Positions 1 through 9,296 of a stretch of DNA of 64,000 nt are shown piece by piece (the first letter of the stretch is position 1; the number at the start of each line of letters is the position of its first letter). The DNA comes from Pseudoalteromonas aliena SW19. Its GTDB lineage: Bacteria; Pseudomonadota; Gammaproteobacteria; Enterobacterales; Alteromonadaceae. Both the position numbers and the translations under genes were made by a program. The notes under the pieces are model-generated. The model was given only the letters and a program-made list of their open reading frames with translations, was not told the DNA's origin and did not search any database. The stretch lies in assembly GCF_014905615.1 (NCBI RefSeq), contig NZ_AQGU01000025.1, positions 186,001 through 250,000 on the forward strand, in the 5' to 3' direction.

Positions 1-2457
1 TCGCTCGAGCAAAGCTATGTTGCTTCTGGCTGTAAATCGGTTAATCAATTTTCGTCAGATGAACTGATTGATGTGTTAGTTAAAGTAACCGATACGAGCT
101 CGGGTGATGGTTTTGTTGGTGTGATCAGTGATATTACGACTGATTTGGGAAGTTTGTTACCTGTCTCTGGTAAAGCACTAACAGACAATTTTGGCTTTGC
201 AATTTTGAAATTACAACCTGGTGCGAACAGTGGCGCCGGTGAAATTACAGCAACATCAAAATCAACATCGAGTCAAAAAGCATTTGAAATTTCGACTGCT
301 GAGCTGCAAGTTAATATTAGTAATGGTTTATTTAACAAATTAGATGCCAATGGTAACCCTATAGCAAATGAATACCAGCCATTAGCCGCTGGTGCGACAA
401 CCGTTATTAGCGTTGAAATATTAGATAGCAATGGACAGCGAGTAGTATCAACACTTGATGTGCAATTTAGTTCTAGTTGTACCCAAGCGGGTTTGTCAAT
501 TTTGGATGCAAACGCAAAAAGCATCAGTGGAATTGCAACGGCCACTTATCGTACCAATGGTTGTAGCGCCTCACTCGGCGACACCGTGACTGCAACCGTG
601 CTTACCGGTGGCACACCCGTCGTTAAATCGGTTAACATTCCGGTATCAATTGCTGAGGTTGAGTCCATTGAATTTATGAGTGCAACACAAAATGTAATTG
701 CACTTAAGGGCACTGGCGGCCAATCGCGCTCTGAAACATCTGAAATCACGTTTAAATTAAAAGACAGAATCGGAAAACCGGTTGTCAGTAATAGAATGGA
801 TTTTCGTTTAAGTTCAACAAATGGTGGTATAAGCCTATCGCATAATAGTGTATTTACTGATGCACAAGGTTTGGCCCGCGTGCAAGTAAACTCAGGATTT
901 GTCCCTATGGCAGTGCGAGTACAGGCTTGTTATATCCCTCAGAGTCAAATTCCAGCAAATCAAAATAATGATGTGACTTGTTGGCAAGACGTTTACTTAG
1001 AGTGTAAAAAAGATGCGTCACAAAGAAATAATAGTGTTTCGTGTCCTATTGGGGAGCTTTCTTTAGTTTCACTTGATGAACAAGTTGTAACTGTCTCTGA
1101 TTTAGTCTCAATTAGTTCAGGTCTTCCTGATGGGAATAGTTTTACCGCAGGTGCAACGAGTATTAATATTGAAGCACTTGATTATATCGGTGACACTAAT
1201 GAAATTTCAATTTTTCTAGCCGATCACTTTAACAACCCCGTGCCTGACGGTACCACTGTTTATCTAACCACTGAAGGCGGTGCAGTTGGCACACTGGATG
1301 GGACTGCTTTTAATCCACAGCTTGAATGTAATACAGTCGATGGTGCATGTAAGGCACAATGGCGCAACCAAAATCCAAAACCATTTACAGAGGCTAAATG
1401 GGGAAATCAAATCAGTTCTATAAATCCTAAAACAAATACTATTAATTGTGATCTGTATTTCAATGCAGCTGCGCCTTGTATGAATGGGATCACTAACGCA
1501 GCAGACGATGTTAACAATGGTGTTCCTTTAGGTGGGCGTGTAACCGTTGTTGCGACAGCGAAAGGGCAAGAATCATTTATTGATATTAATGGTAATGGCC
1601 GTTTCGATACCAATGAGTATTATAGTGGTTACGATTTACCTGAAGCGTTTGTCGATCATAATGAAAATGGGATATACGACGGATTAGCGGGTATTTATGA
1701 CCCGGTCACAGCAACTGTAAAAAAAGCAGCCGAGTTTTGTAAAGAGGGTGATACAAATGATCCATGTAGCCCTAAAAAGACGAATGGCGGTCATTTTGAA
1801 GAGAGCTTTGATATTGATTCAAATGGTATGCATACTTTAGCTGATGGTAAGTACAATGGCCTATTATGTACAGAAGCGGCAACTAATCCACCTGCTAATG
1901 CAACCTTTGCAAGCCTATGTACAAAAAATTTACTCGATGTGCGTGAATCATTTCAAATTATATTATCGGGCAGTACTGTTTATAGTCGTTTTGTAGTTGC
2001 TAAAGAAGAGCTTACCAAAAAATTTCCACTTGAATCAGCAAACATAGCAAGCTGTAGCAACATCACAGGGGATAGAAATGGTAATAGTGTCGATATTTTG
2101 AGATTAGAACCTTCAGATTTAAGTACTCATTGTGACGTAGATTTGATTGATTTAAGCCCAAATATTGCACCTGACACGTTTGATAGCCTTACGTTCAGAA
2201 TTTACTACTCTGATAGATACAATAATCCTATTCCCTCAGGAACTACGGTATCAATATCGACAAAAAATGGTAAATACGATGGTCGTGGCAGTTTCACGAT
2301 GCTTGAAAGCGGTTGGACTAAAGCACACTCAGAGCCGCTTACTATTAGTCGAGAAACAGATCCAAATGATGCAACTACGGGCTTATTTACAGTTTCATTT
2401 GAAACGCCTAAAGGGGTGCAAACATCATCGACACTGACTATTAGAGACGATGGTTAA
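1..2457 (+). CDS. Ig-like repeat surface/secreted protein, 5' end outside window
   Basis: The reading frame is already open at base 1, so this is the C-terminal 818 residues of a larger protein. It consists of successive beta-rich modules with the 'D..G.a.....s' pattern of bacterial Ig-like (Big_1/invasin-type) domains; phrases such as 'ADHFNNPVPDGTTVYLTTEGG' type modules recur (around 1220-1290 and again near 2200-2270). Two aspartate-rich loops near 1580-1680 (DINGNGRFDTNE and DHNENGIYDG) look like calcium-binding EF-hand/dockerin-like loops. Cysteines occur in pairs, suggesting an exported protein with disulfides. Likely cell-surface or adhesin-like; the exact role cannot be told without the N-terminus. 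A strong terminator follows directly. Confidence 0.75.
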   Translation, partial: SLEQSYVASGCKSVNQFSSDELIDVLVKVTDTSSGDGFVGVISDITTDLGSLLPVSGKALTDNFGFAILKLQPGANSGAGEITATSKSTSSQKAFEISTAELQVNISNGLFNKLDANGNPIANEYQPLAAGATTVISVEILDSNGQRVVSTLDVQFSSSCTQAGLSILDANAKSISGIATATYRTNGCSASLGDTVTATVLTGGTPVVKSVNIPVSIAEVESIEFMSATQNVIALKGTGGQSRSETSEITFKLKDRIGKPVVSNRMDFRLSSTNGGISLSHNSVFTDAQGLARVQVNSGFVPMAVRVQACYIPQSQIPANQNNDVTCWQDVYLECKKDASQRNNSVSCPIGELSLVSLDEQVVTVSDLVSISSGLPDGNSFTAGATSINIEALDYIGDTNEISIFLADHFNNPVPDGTTVYLTTEGGAVGTLDGTAFNPQLECNTVDGACKAQWRNQNPKPFTEAKWGNQISSINPKTNTINCDLYFNAAAPCMNGITNAADDVNNGVPLGGRVTVVATAKGQESFIDINGNGRFDTNEYYSGYDLPEAFVDHNENGIYDGLAGIYDPVTATVKKAAEFCKEGDTNDPCSPKKTNGGHFEESFDIDSNGMHTLADGKYNGLLCTEAATNPPANATFASLCTKNLLDVRESFQIILSGSTVYSRFVVAKEELTKKFPLESANIASCSNITGDRNGNSVDILRLEPSDLSTHCDVDLIDLSPNIAPDTFDSLTFRIYYSDRYNNPIPSGTTVSISTKNGKYDGRGSFTMLESGWTKAHSEPLTISRETDPNDATTGLFTVSFETPKGVQTSSTLTIRDDG

Positions 2458-2480
2458 AGGTTTATAATTGCTTTATTTGT

Positions 2481-2511
2481 AAAAATGCCAACCGAAAGGT
2501 TGGCATTTTTG
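2481..2511 (+). terminator. Rho-independent terminator after the Ig-like gene
   Basis: A 13-bp stem (AAAAATGCCAACC paired with GGTTGGCATTTTT) with a GAAA loop ends in a T run, 24 bases after the stop codon. Confidence 0.9.
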
Positions 2512-2716
2512 TTTGTGTTCTATATATTCCACAGCAATTATCATAAAAACACCTGTTTGTTTAAATTAACAACAGAAATTGTTTGTTTATTCAGTAAATA
2601 CTGAAAAGTTTGTATTAAAAGCTTGTAACAACTAGTGTTTGTAGATATACCTATAAATATTCGCGCCGCTTATAGCGGTAAACACATTTTTAATATTTGG
2701 TTAGAAATAGGCAACT

Positions 2717-5419
2717 ATGGGCAAATCGCTAGTAATTGTAGAGTCACCTGCTAAGGCTAAAACAATTAATAAATATTTAGGTAACGATTTCATCGTAAAG
2801 TCTAGTATTGGACACGTACGAGATTTACCTACTTCAGGTTCGAGCAAAAATAAAGTGCCGGCAACTAAAACGCCTGCAGAAGTTCGTAAAATGGAACCAG
2901 AAGAAAAAGCAGCGTATAAAAAGCAACGAGATTATACTAATTTAGTCGCGAGAATGGGGATTGACCCTGATCAAGGCTGGGAGCCGCATTACGAAATACT
3001 GCCTGGTAAAGAAAAAGTTGTTCAAGAATTACAAAAGCTGGCAGAAAATGCAGACCAAATATACCTCGCAACGGATTTGGATAGAGAAGGGGAAGCAATT
3101 GCTTGGCACCTTCAAGAAATCATTGGCGGAGAGCCTGCAAAGTATAAGCGTGTAGTTTTTAACGAAATTACAAAAAATGCGATTCAACAAGCATTTGAAA
3201 CACCTGGCGAGCTAAATACCGATATGGTCTATGCGCAACAAACGCGCCGTTTTTTAGATCGTGTGGTTGGCTTTATGGTGTCACCGTTACTGTGGGCAAA
3301 GGTTGCTCGTGGACTTTCAGCAGGTCGAGTTCAATCAGTTGCAGTGCGTTTATTGGTTGAGCGCGAACGTGAAATTAAAGCGTTTATCCCAGAAGAATTT
3401 TGGGATATTCATGCTGATGTTAAAAATAGTGAGTCGGAGTTACGTTTAGAAGTAACCAAACAAGCTGACAAGCCATTTAAGCCAGTAAATGAAGCTCAGG
3501 CTAGCGCAGCGGTTAAAAGCCTTGAGAATGCCGAATATAAAGTTGTTAATATTGAAGAAAAACCAAGTAAGAGCCGCCCAAGTGCGCCTCTGATCACTTC
3601 AACAATGCAACAAGCGGCGAGCACACGCTTAGGTTATGGTGTTAAGAAAACCATGATGCTAGCACAGCGCTTGTACGAAGGCGGTTATATTACGTATATG
3701 CGTACCGATTCAACTAATCTATCAAAAGATGCAGTTGCAATGTGCCGTGAATATGTAACAGAACAATTTGGTGAAAAATACTTACCAAAAGATCCAATTA
3801 ATTACAGCTCAAAAGGCAACGCACAAGAGGCGCATGAAGCTATTCGCCCATCGAGTGTAGCCGTACTTTCTGGCCATATTGAAGGCGTAGATGCCGATGC
3901 TAAAAAGCTTTATGAGCTTATTTGGCGTCAATTTGTTGCATGTCAAATGGTACCAGCAGAGTACGATTTAACTACTTTGACCGTTGCAGCAAACGATTTT
4001 CAGCTTAAAGCAAAGGGTCGTGTATTACGCTTTGATGGTTGGACTAAAGTTCAACCTGCAATTCGTAAAAAGAACGAAGAAGATCAGTCATTACCACCCG
4101 TTACATTAGGCGAAACCCTGACCCTTGTTGAACTTGATCCTAAACAGCATTTTACAAAACCACCTGCGCGTTTTAGTGAAGCGAGTTTAGTAAAAGAGCT
4201 TGAAAAACGTGGTATTGGTCGTCCTTCTACGTATGCATCTATTATTTCAACGATTCAAGACCGTGGTTATGTGCGCGTCGAAAATCGTCGTTTCTTCGCT
4301 GAGAAAATGGGTGAAATTGTTACCGATCGTCTAGTTGAAAACTTCACAGATTTAATGAATTTTGACTTTACCGCTAAAATGGAAGGTCGACTAGATGATA
4401 TCGCAGAAGGCGAGCGCGTTTGGACCGAAGTACTTGATAAATTTTATGCTGATTTCTCAACGCAATTAACAGTCGCAAAAGATGAACCAGAGCAAGGCGG
4501 TATGCGCCTCAATGAAATGGTTGAAACGGATATTGAATGCCCAACATGTAGCCGCAAAATGGGTATACGTACGGCATCAACAGGCGTATTTTTAGGTTGT
4601 ACGGGTTATAGTCTACCGCCTAAAGAGCGTTGTACTACAACAATGAACTTAGTGTCAGGTGATGAAGCCGTAGCAGCTGATGTTGAAGATGTTGAAACCG
4701 AAACATTAATGCAGATGAAGCGTTGTCCAATTTGCGAGACAGCAATGGACTCGTACTTAATCGATGAAACACGTAAATTACATGTTTGTGGTAATAACCC
4801 AGCTTGTAAAGGTCACGTTGTTGAAGAAGGCACCTTTAAAATTAAAGGCTATGACGGTCCAATTATCGAATGCGATAAATGTGGTGCTGACATGGAGCTA
4901 AAATCTGGTCGTTTTGGTAAGTACTTTGGTTGTAATAATGAAGAGTGTAAAAATACGCGTAAACTACTGAAAAGTGGTGAAGCAGCGCCGCCAAAAGAAG
5001 ACCCTGTACATATAAAAGAGCTTGAGTGTGAAAAGTCTGAAGCGTATTTTGTATTACGTGATGGCGCAGCAGGTATATTTTTAGCGGCCAACACTTTTCC
5101 TAAGTCACGTGAAACGCGTGCACCAAAGGTTGAGGAATTAAAGCGCTTTAGAGACCGTATTTCACCTAAGTTTTATTACTTAGCTGATGCACCAGCACAG
5201 GATCCTGATGGCAACTTAGCGGTTGTTCGTTATAGCCGTAAAAATAAGTCTCAATACGTAATGACTGAAGTTGACGGTAAAGCAACTGGCTGGACTGCAC
5301 ATTATGAAGCGGGTAAATGGGTAGAAGAAGCAAAGAAAAAAGCAGCACCAAAAAAGAAGCCGGCTGCTAAAAAAGCCCCTGCTAAAGCAAAGGCTAAAGC
5401 TAAAAAAGAAGATGAATAA
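2717..5419 (+). CDS. topA: DNA topoisomerase I (type IA)
   Basis: Relaxes negatively supercoiled DNA by cutting one strand. The 900 residues show, in order, an N-terminal TOPRIM domain (starts [16 protein letters not shown]; acidic [13 protein letters not shown] at about 119-131), the catalytic core with the active-site tyrosine in ITYMRTDS (Tyr327), and C-terminal zinc-binding modules (CPTC, CPIC, CDKC with their paired cysteines, about 610-760). It then ends in a Lys/Ala-rich tail of about 30 residues ([20 protein letters not shown]). It is slightly longer than the E. coli enzyme (865 aa) because of this tail. Start ATG at 2717 follows a weak GG-containing leader (TTAGAAATAGGCAACT). Monocistronic, with its own terminator. 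Identification is secure. Confidence 0.98.
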   Translation: MGKSLVIVESPAKAKTINKYLGNDFIVKSSIGHVRDLPTSGSSKNKVPATKTPAEVRKMEPEEKAAYKKQRDYTNLVARMGIDPDQGWEPHYEILPGKEKVVQELQKLAENADQIYLATDLDREGEAIAWHLQEIIGGEPAKYKRVVFNEITKNAIQQAFETPGELNTDMVYAQQTRRFLDRVVGFMVSPLLWAKVARGLSAGRVQSVAVRLLVEREREIKAFIPEEFWDIHADVKNSESELRLEVTKQADKPFKPVNEAQASAAVKSLENAEYKVVNIEEKPSKSRPSAPLITSTMQQAASTRLGYGVKKTMMLAQRLYEGGYITYMRTDSTNLSKDAVAMCREYVTEQFGEKYLPKDPINYSSKGNAQEAHEAIRPSSVAVLSGHIEGVDADAKKLYELIWRQFVACQMVPAEYDLTTLTVAANDFQLKAKGRVLRFDGWTKVQPAIRKKNEEDQSLPPVTLGETLTLVELDPKQHFTKPPARFSEASLVKELEKRGIGRPSTYASIISTIQDRGYVRVENRRFFAEKMGEIVTDRLVENFTDLMNFDFTAKMEGRLDDIAEGERVWTEVLDKFYADFSTQLTVAKDEPEQGGMRLNEMVETDIECPTCSRKMGIRTASTGVFLGCTGYSLPPKERCTTTMNLVSGDEAVAADVEDVETETLMQMKRCPICETAMDSYLIDETRKLHVCGNNPACKGHVVEEGTFKIKGYDGPIIECDKCGADMELKSGRFGKYFGCNNEECKNTRKLLKSGEAAPPKEDPVHIKELECEKSEAYFVLRDGAAGIFLAANTFPKSRETRAPKVEELKRFRDRISPKFYYLADAPAQDPDGNLAVVRYSRKNKSQYVMTEVDGKATGWTAHYEAGKWVEEAKKKAAPKKKPAAKKAPAKAKAKAKKEDE

Positions 5420-5439
5420 GCACGTTATCGCTTATTCAT
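5412..5439 (+). repeat. 10-bp inverted repeat across the topA stop codon
   Basis: ATGAATAAGC at 5412-5421 and its exact complement GCTTATTCAT at 5430-5439 enclose an 8-base loop; the left arm contains the last topA codon and the stop. It has no T run, so it may be an mRNA 3'-end structure in front of the true terminator at 5467. Confidence 0.6.
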
Positions 5440-5466
5440 AACTTTTTATAGGTTTTAAAAGGCTAT

Positions 5467-5509
5467 AAAAAAACCGGAACGCACAGCTTGTGTCGATTCC
5501 GGTTTTTTT
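5467..5509 (+). terminator. topA: topA terminator
   Basis: An AAAAACCGGAA arm pairs with TTCCGGTTTTTTT around a loop that itself contains a short CACAGCTTGTG hairpin; a run of seven T follows. Confidence 0.85.
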
Positions 5510-5556
5510 ATCTATTTATATGTACTTCGCAATGGCTTTGTTAGCCGTACATATAA

Positions 5557-5715
5557 TACCAACCTGCATAAATATTTGAACAATTTATCGAATTAAATCA
5601 CTCTATAACGTTGTTAAAAATTTTTTATTTAGAACAACTAGATACAAAAATTTTTGCCTAGTTCTAGCGCGATTTTCTTATCGTTAGATAGACCACGTAT
5701 ATAAGCAGATTGGTA
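5557..5715. repeat. 159-bp MITE-like repeat, family C, copy 1
   Basis: Ends are TACCAACCTGC (5557-5567) and GCAGATTGGTA (5705-5715), inverted repeats matching at 10 of 11 positions. The interior is AT-rich and carries no ORF. A second copy of identical length lies at 28687-28845, with the shared core TTTTTTATTTAGAACAACTA. Sits between topA and the small secreted-protein gene. Confidence 0.8.
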
Positions 5716-5724
5716 TGAATATTA

Positions 5725-5967
5725 TTAAATTTTTACAGACGATACTTTTTTGTAGCCTTCAGATTCAAGTTCATCATTTACACATTTTAATACGTAGGCG
5801 TTAAGTTCTGTATTGCTTACGTCGTCATCTTTAGCCCAGTTAACGCACATTTCTGTGTATTCTTTTATCATTTCGGCTGAAGCTGTTGGGGTGTCGTCTG
5901 CCACTGCGTAAGTTGCAGATACTGCAAATAAAGGCGCTACGATTAATGCTAGTAATGCTTTGTTCAT
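5725..5967 (-). CDS. small secreted protein of unknown function (80 aa)
   Basis: Not recognised as a named family. The frame extends to 6135, but the start is placed at the ATG at 5967 because it is preceded by a Shine-Dalgarno-like TTTTTTAGGAATAAACG and begins a clean signal peptide (MNKALLALIVAPLFAVSATYAVA, cleavage about residue 23). The mature part is about 57 residues, acidic, with two cysteines (in EMCVNWA and LKCVND) that could form a disulfide or bind metal. Probably periplasmic. Isolated between repeats; function unknown. Confidence 0.7.
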   Translation of the reverse strand: MNKALLALIVAPLFAVSATYAVADDTPTASAEMIKEYTEMCVNWAKDDDVSNTELNAYVLKCVNDELESEGYKKVSSVKI

Positions 5968-6134
5968 TCGTTTATTCCTAAAAAATGGTATGACGATCGC
6001 AATACGCTTTCTCTCGTTAAGCGTAAGACAATAGTGCCCAATCCAGAACAGTTCTGTTGGTAAGTTGATTTTTAATCGAATTTGAAATAAAAGAAAACGA
6101 AATATTTTTATCGTGAGGATGAGTGATTTATACA

Positions 6135-6332
6135 TAACCTGAACTCTGGTTAAGATATTTACTAATATATTGAATCATAATAATATTTAAATTTATTTTT
6201 CTCTAGCCAGAGATTTTCAGTGAAAACAAGGCGAACTTACGCGTCATTAGCTGGCCTATTGCAAGTAAATTCAACGTAGTTAGCGCTGAAAATAGCTGCT
6301 CGAGATAGATTTATTATCCAGAGTTCAGGTTA
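6135..6332. repeat. 198-bp MITE-like repeat, family B, copy 1
   Basis: Begins TAACCTGAACTCTGG and ends CCAGAGTTCAGGTTA, a perfect 15-bp terminal inverted repeat. It shares its whole length with 28857-29053 and 49261-49458. No ORF. The outer left end touches the sequence just upstream of the small secreted-protein gene. Confidence 0.85.
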
Positions 6333-6409
6333 CATAGCTATATGTACATCTATTTGTGTTGAATTGCTATATAGGCTAAGGTCGCTTTTTTTTATAAAAA
6401 GATGAACCA

Positions 6410-6955
6410 ATGTCACTACACACACCAGATACAAAGCCGCGTCATACAAATAAAGTAGAGCACGCATTAGAATCCTTTATTTTTAAAGGGCGTTGGTTAC
6501 TCGCGCCGTTTTTTGTCGGTTTATTATTTGCTGTTGTACTACTTTTGATAAAGTTTTTTAAACAGCTTTATCTAATGGGTCTAGCAACGTTTACATCTAC
6601 TAACCAAGAGCTTCTCGTTGGTATTTTAACGCTAGTGGATACCGCGTTATTAGCTGGGTTACTTTTAATCATTATTTTTAGTGGTTACGAAAACTTTGTC
6701 TCTAAGCTCAATATAGACAATCATGAAGACAGACCTTCGTGGATGGGAAAGGTGGGCTTTTCAGGTTTAAAAATGAAATTGATCAGTGCCATTGTTGCTA
6801 TTTCAGCTGTTGAACTGCTAAAAGTATTTATTAACTCAGGCGCGCATCCAAACGATGAATTACTATGGAAGGTGATTATTCATGTAACGTTTGTGATGTC
6901 GGGTGTTTTATTTGCATTAACAGATTACCTGAACAGTAAAACGCAAAGCCATTAG
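6410..6955 (+). CDS. YqhA/UPF0114 family inner-membrane protein
   Basis: A 181-residue protein with three clear membrane segments (about 30-55, 70-95 and 150-175) and a hydrophobic amphipathic stretch around 125-145. The GRWLLAPFFVGL start of the first segment and the GYENFVSKL loop are typical of the UPF0114 (YqhA) family. Family function is not established. Convergent with the alpha-glucosidase gene and sharing a bidirectional terminator with it; no partner gene. Confidence 0.85.
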   Translation: MSLHTPDTKPRHTNKVEHALESFIFKGRWLLAPFFVGLLFAVVLLLIKFFKQLYLMGLATFTSTNQELLVGILTLVDTALLAGLLLIIIFSGYENFVSKLNIDNHEDRPSWMGKVGFSGLKMKLISAIVAISAVELLKVFINSGAHPNDELLWKVIIHVTFVMSGVLFALTDYLNSKTQSH

Positions 6956-6963
6956 TACTAATA

Positions 6964-6999
6964 CAAAAAAGCCCAAGTTTATGCTTTGGGCTTTTTTGC
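6964..6999. terminator. bidirectional terminator between yqhA-like gene and aglA
   Basis: AAAAAAGCCCAA pairs with TTTGGGCTTTTTT around an 8-base loop; A and T runs on both sides let it serve both convergent genes. Confidence 0.88.
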
Positions 7000-7009
7000 G
7001 GCTAACTAA

Positions 7010-8632
7010 TTAGCACTTAGCGTAATAACAAGCGTAAGGCTCAAGAGTTAGTAGATTATTGCTAAGCTTAGCATTATGGTGGCTAAGCTCTGTGTATTGT
7101 GTAACAACTGATACAGGCATATTGATGCTTGCTTGCTGCGAACTTAAGTTAAATACACACAACATTTTTTGTGAGCCCAGTGTTCTATAAAAGGCAAGTG
7201 CAGGCTCAGGTGTTTCAATAAACTCAATATCACCTTCAAGTAAAACGGCTTGGCTTTTGCGCCAAGTCATAAACTCACGATATGCATTTAAAATTGAGTT
7301 ACTGTCATTTATTTGTATTGCGACTGACTGTTGCTTATGTGCATCATCGACCGGAAGCCAAGGCTTTGCCTCACTAAAACCAGCGTGGTGCGATCCAGTG
7401 TGTTCCCAAGGCATTGGCGTTCTGCATCCGTCGCGCCCCTTAAAGTTAGGCCAAAACGTTATGCCGTAAGGGTCTTGTAAGTCTTCAAAGGCAACACTTG
7501 CTTCACCTAACCCTAATTCTTCCCCTTGGTACATACAGACACTTCCGCGAAGAGAAGCAAGTAGGGCTGTTAACATTTTACATTGCTGAGGGTTAATTTC
7601 GCCATTTTCACTCCAGCGGCTTGCTACGCGCTCTACGTCATGATTACTAAATGCCCAGCATGGCCACCCCTCAAGCATACGCTGTTCAAGTGTTTGAACC
7701 GTAGTTCTAATATATTCACTTGAATAATCGTTTGTTAAGAGCTCAAAGCTATAACCCATGTGCAGCTTGTCGCCGCCTTGGGTATATTCTGCCATCGTTG
7801 CTAATGAATCTTCTGACGATATTTCCCCAAGCGATACAGTACCTGGGTATTTATTAAGTAATGCACGAATATCTTGCATAAACGCAATGTTTTCTGGCTG
7901 CGTATTATTATAGTAATGGTACTGAAACGCATACGGGTTATCTTCACTAAAACCACGGCCTTGGCGTTTTTCTTTTGGTTTTGCTGGATTATCGCGAAGT
8001 AATGCGTCGTGGTAGCAAAAATTAATGGCATCGAGTCTAAATCCATCAACGCCTTTTTTAAGCCAAAACTCCACGTTATCTAGTACAGCTTGCCTTACAT
8101 CAGGGTTGTGAAAGTTTAGATCGGGTTGTTCAGTTAAAAAGTTATGCAAATAGTATTGCCCACGACGAGGCTCCCACTGCCAAGCCCCCCCACCAAAAAT
8201 AGAAAGCCAGTTATTAGGTGCTGTTCCATCTTCTTTGGCATCTGCCCATACATACCAATTGGCTTTGTCATTGGTTAAATTATCGCGGCTGTCTAAAAAC
8301 CATTGGTGTTGATCCGACGTGTGGCTTAATACCTGATCTATAATTATTTTAATATCACGCTCATGAGCTTGGCTTATTAGTTGATCAAAATCGTTTAAAT
8401 CACCAAAAAGCGGGTCAATGTCGCGATAATCACTAATATCGTAGCCAAAGTCTTTCATTGGCGACTTAAAAAATGGTGAAATCCAAATAGCATCAACACC
8501 AAGGCTTTTAATATAATCAATACGATTAATTATTCCTTTTAAATCACCAATACCATCGTTGTTGCTATCTTGGAAGCTACGCGGATAAACCTGGTAAATA
8601 ACCGCACCTTTATACCACTGCTTTTGGGTCAT
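7010..8632 (-). CDS. GH13 alpha-glucosidase (oligo-alpha-glucosidase type)
   Basis: Hydrolyses terminal alpha-glucosidic bonds of malto- or isomalto-oligosaccharides to glucose, probably in the cytoplasm because there is no signal peptide. The 540 residues are full length for the GH13 oligo-1,6-glucosidase/alpha-glucosidase group: start WYKGAVIYQVYPRSFQD, nucleophile Asp201 in GFRLDAINF, acid/base Glu270 in SLGEISSE, stabiliser Asp332 in SNHDVERV. Start ATG at 8632 follows ACGGAGTAAAGC (GGAG, good spacing). Divergent from the TonB receptor gene; a perfect TGCATACGTATGCA palindrome lies 108 bp upstream. Whether it prefers alpha-1,4 or alpha-1,6 bonds cannot be read from sequence alone; context favours maltodextrin. 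Confidence 0.93.
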   Translation of the reverse strand: MTQKQWYKGAVIYQVYPRSFQDSNNDGIGDLKGIINRIDYIKSLGVDAIWISPFFKSPMKDFGYDISDYRDIDPLFGDLNDFDQLISQAHERDIKIIIDQVLSHTSDQHQWFLDSRDNLTNDKANWYVWADAKEDGTAPNNWLSIFGGGAWQWEPRRGQYYLHNFLTEQPDLNFHNPDVRQAVLDNVEFWLKKGVDGFRLDAINFCYHDALLRDNPAKPKEKRQGRGFSEDNPYAFQYHYYNNTQPENIAFMQDIRALLNKYPGTVSLGEISSEDSLATMAEYTQGGDKLHMGYSFELLTNDYSSEYIRTTVQTLEQRMLEGWPCWAFSNHDVERVASRWSENGEINPQQCKMLTALLASLRGSVCMYQGEELGLGEASVAFEDLQDPYGITFWPNFKGRDGCRTPMPWEHTGSHHAGFSEAKPWLPVDDAHKQQSVAIQINDSNSILNAYREFMTWRKSQAVLLEGDIEFIETPEPALAFYRTLGSQKMLCVFNLSSQQASINMPVSVVTQYTELSHHNAKLSNNLLTLEPYACYYAKC

Positions 8633-8674
8633 GCTTTACTCCGTTATTCTATACAGTATTTAAACTATTCTTCT

Positions 8675-8692
8675 GTGATTAGGCTTAATCAC
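8675..8692. promoter_or_regulatory. palindrome in the alpha-glucosidase promoter
   Basis: GTGATTA-GGCT-TAATCAC, perfect 7-bp arms, 43 bases upstream of the aglA-type start. It partly resembles a CRP half-site (TGTGA) but the spacing is not the CRP spacing. Binding protein unknown. Confidence 0.4.
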
Positions 8693-8739
8693 GTTATTTG
8701 CAAAAAGCATACGTGAAGCCTGTGACCCTGTAAAAAGCT

Positions 8740-8753
8740 TGCATACGTATGCA
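8740..8753. promoter_or_regulatory. LacI-type operator candidate of the maltodextrin locus, site 1
   Basis: TGCATACGTATGCA, a perfect 14-bp palindrome with a central CG as expected of LacI-family operators. It is repeated as TGAATACGTATGCA before the TonB receptor (9159) and before the GH13 lipoprotein gene (15543). All three are in promoters of the same sugar locus. Confidence 0.7.
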
Positions 8754-9296
8754 CATAAATAAGCGGCTCTAAAGCACCTTATTTAAGTGCTAAACAGCAT
8801 ATGGAATTACCTTAATTAGCGGTAATATTACTTACCAATTATGGATTAGCTTATATTTATGTGGTTTTAGATGCTTTAAGTTAAAGAAATATAAGAAGTT
8901 ATTGTAATTTAATGCTTTATCATTAATGGTCTTACCAATTTATCTTTTGATGATGGTACGATATTTTAATGAATAAAAAATAAATCGGCTTTATTTCAAA
9001 CTATTTACATGCCATTAAATTAATCATTTTGATACAAATAAGTTGGGCAGGCTAGCGTTGCTTAAAGAACAGGCCTAAATAGATTTATTATATTAAAAAC
9101 AGTTTGTTATGACTTTTCATTGTGAATTTTATGTTAATATACAAGCGGGCGCCAATGCTGAATACGTATGCATAAAGTTGTTAATAAAATAAACCAAGCG
9201 TTAATATCCGTCCTGACAACAAAATTAGCTCGCCTTGTTTGACTATCACTCAAGCACTATATGCGGGTATCACACTATGGGTAACGGGAAAACATC
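8754..9296. other. divergent intergenic region, no gene seen
   Basis: The stretch between the alpha-glucosidase gene and the TonB receptor gene is AT-rich, with no plausible ORF on either strand. Apart from the operators at 8740 and 9159, promoter-like AT-rich sequence around 9110-9150 is all that can be supported. Confidence 0.6.
9159..9172. promoter_or_regulatory. LacI-type operator candidate, site 2 (TonB receptor promoter)
   Basis: TGAATACGTATGCA, identical to the site at 15543 and one base different from the perfect palindrome at 8740; lies 125 bp upstream of the receptor start codon. Confidence 0.7.

Noticed and set aside
5968..6135. N-terminal extension of the small secreted protein
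   Set aside because: The internal ATG at 5967 has a ribosome site and begins a signal peptide; the extension lacks both.
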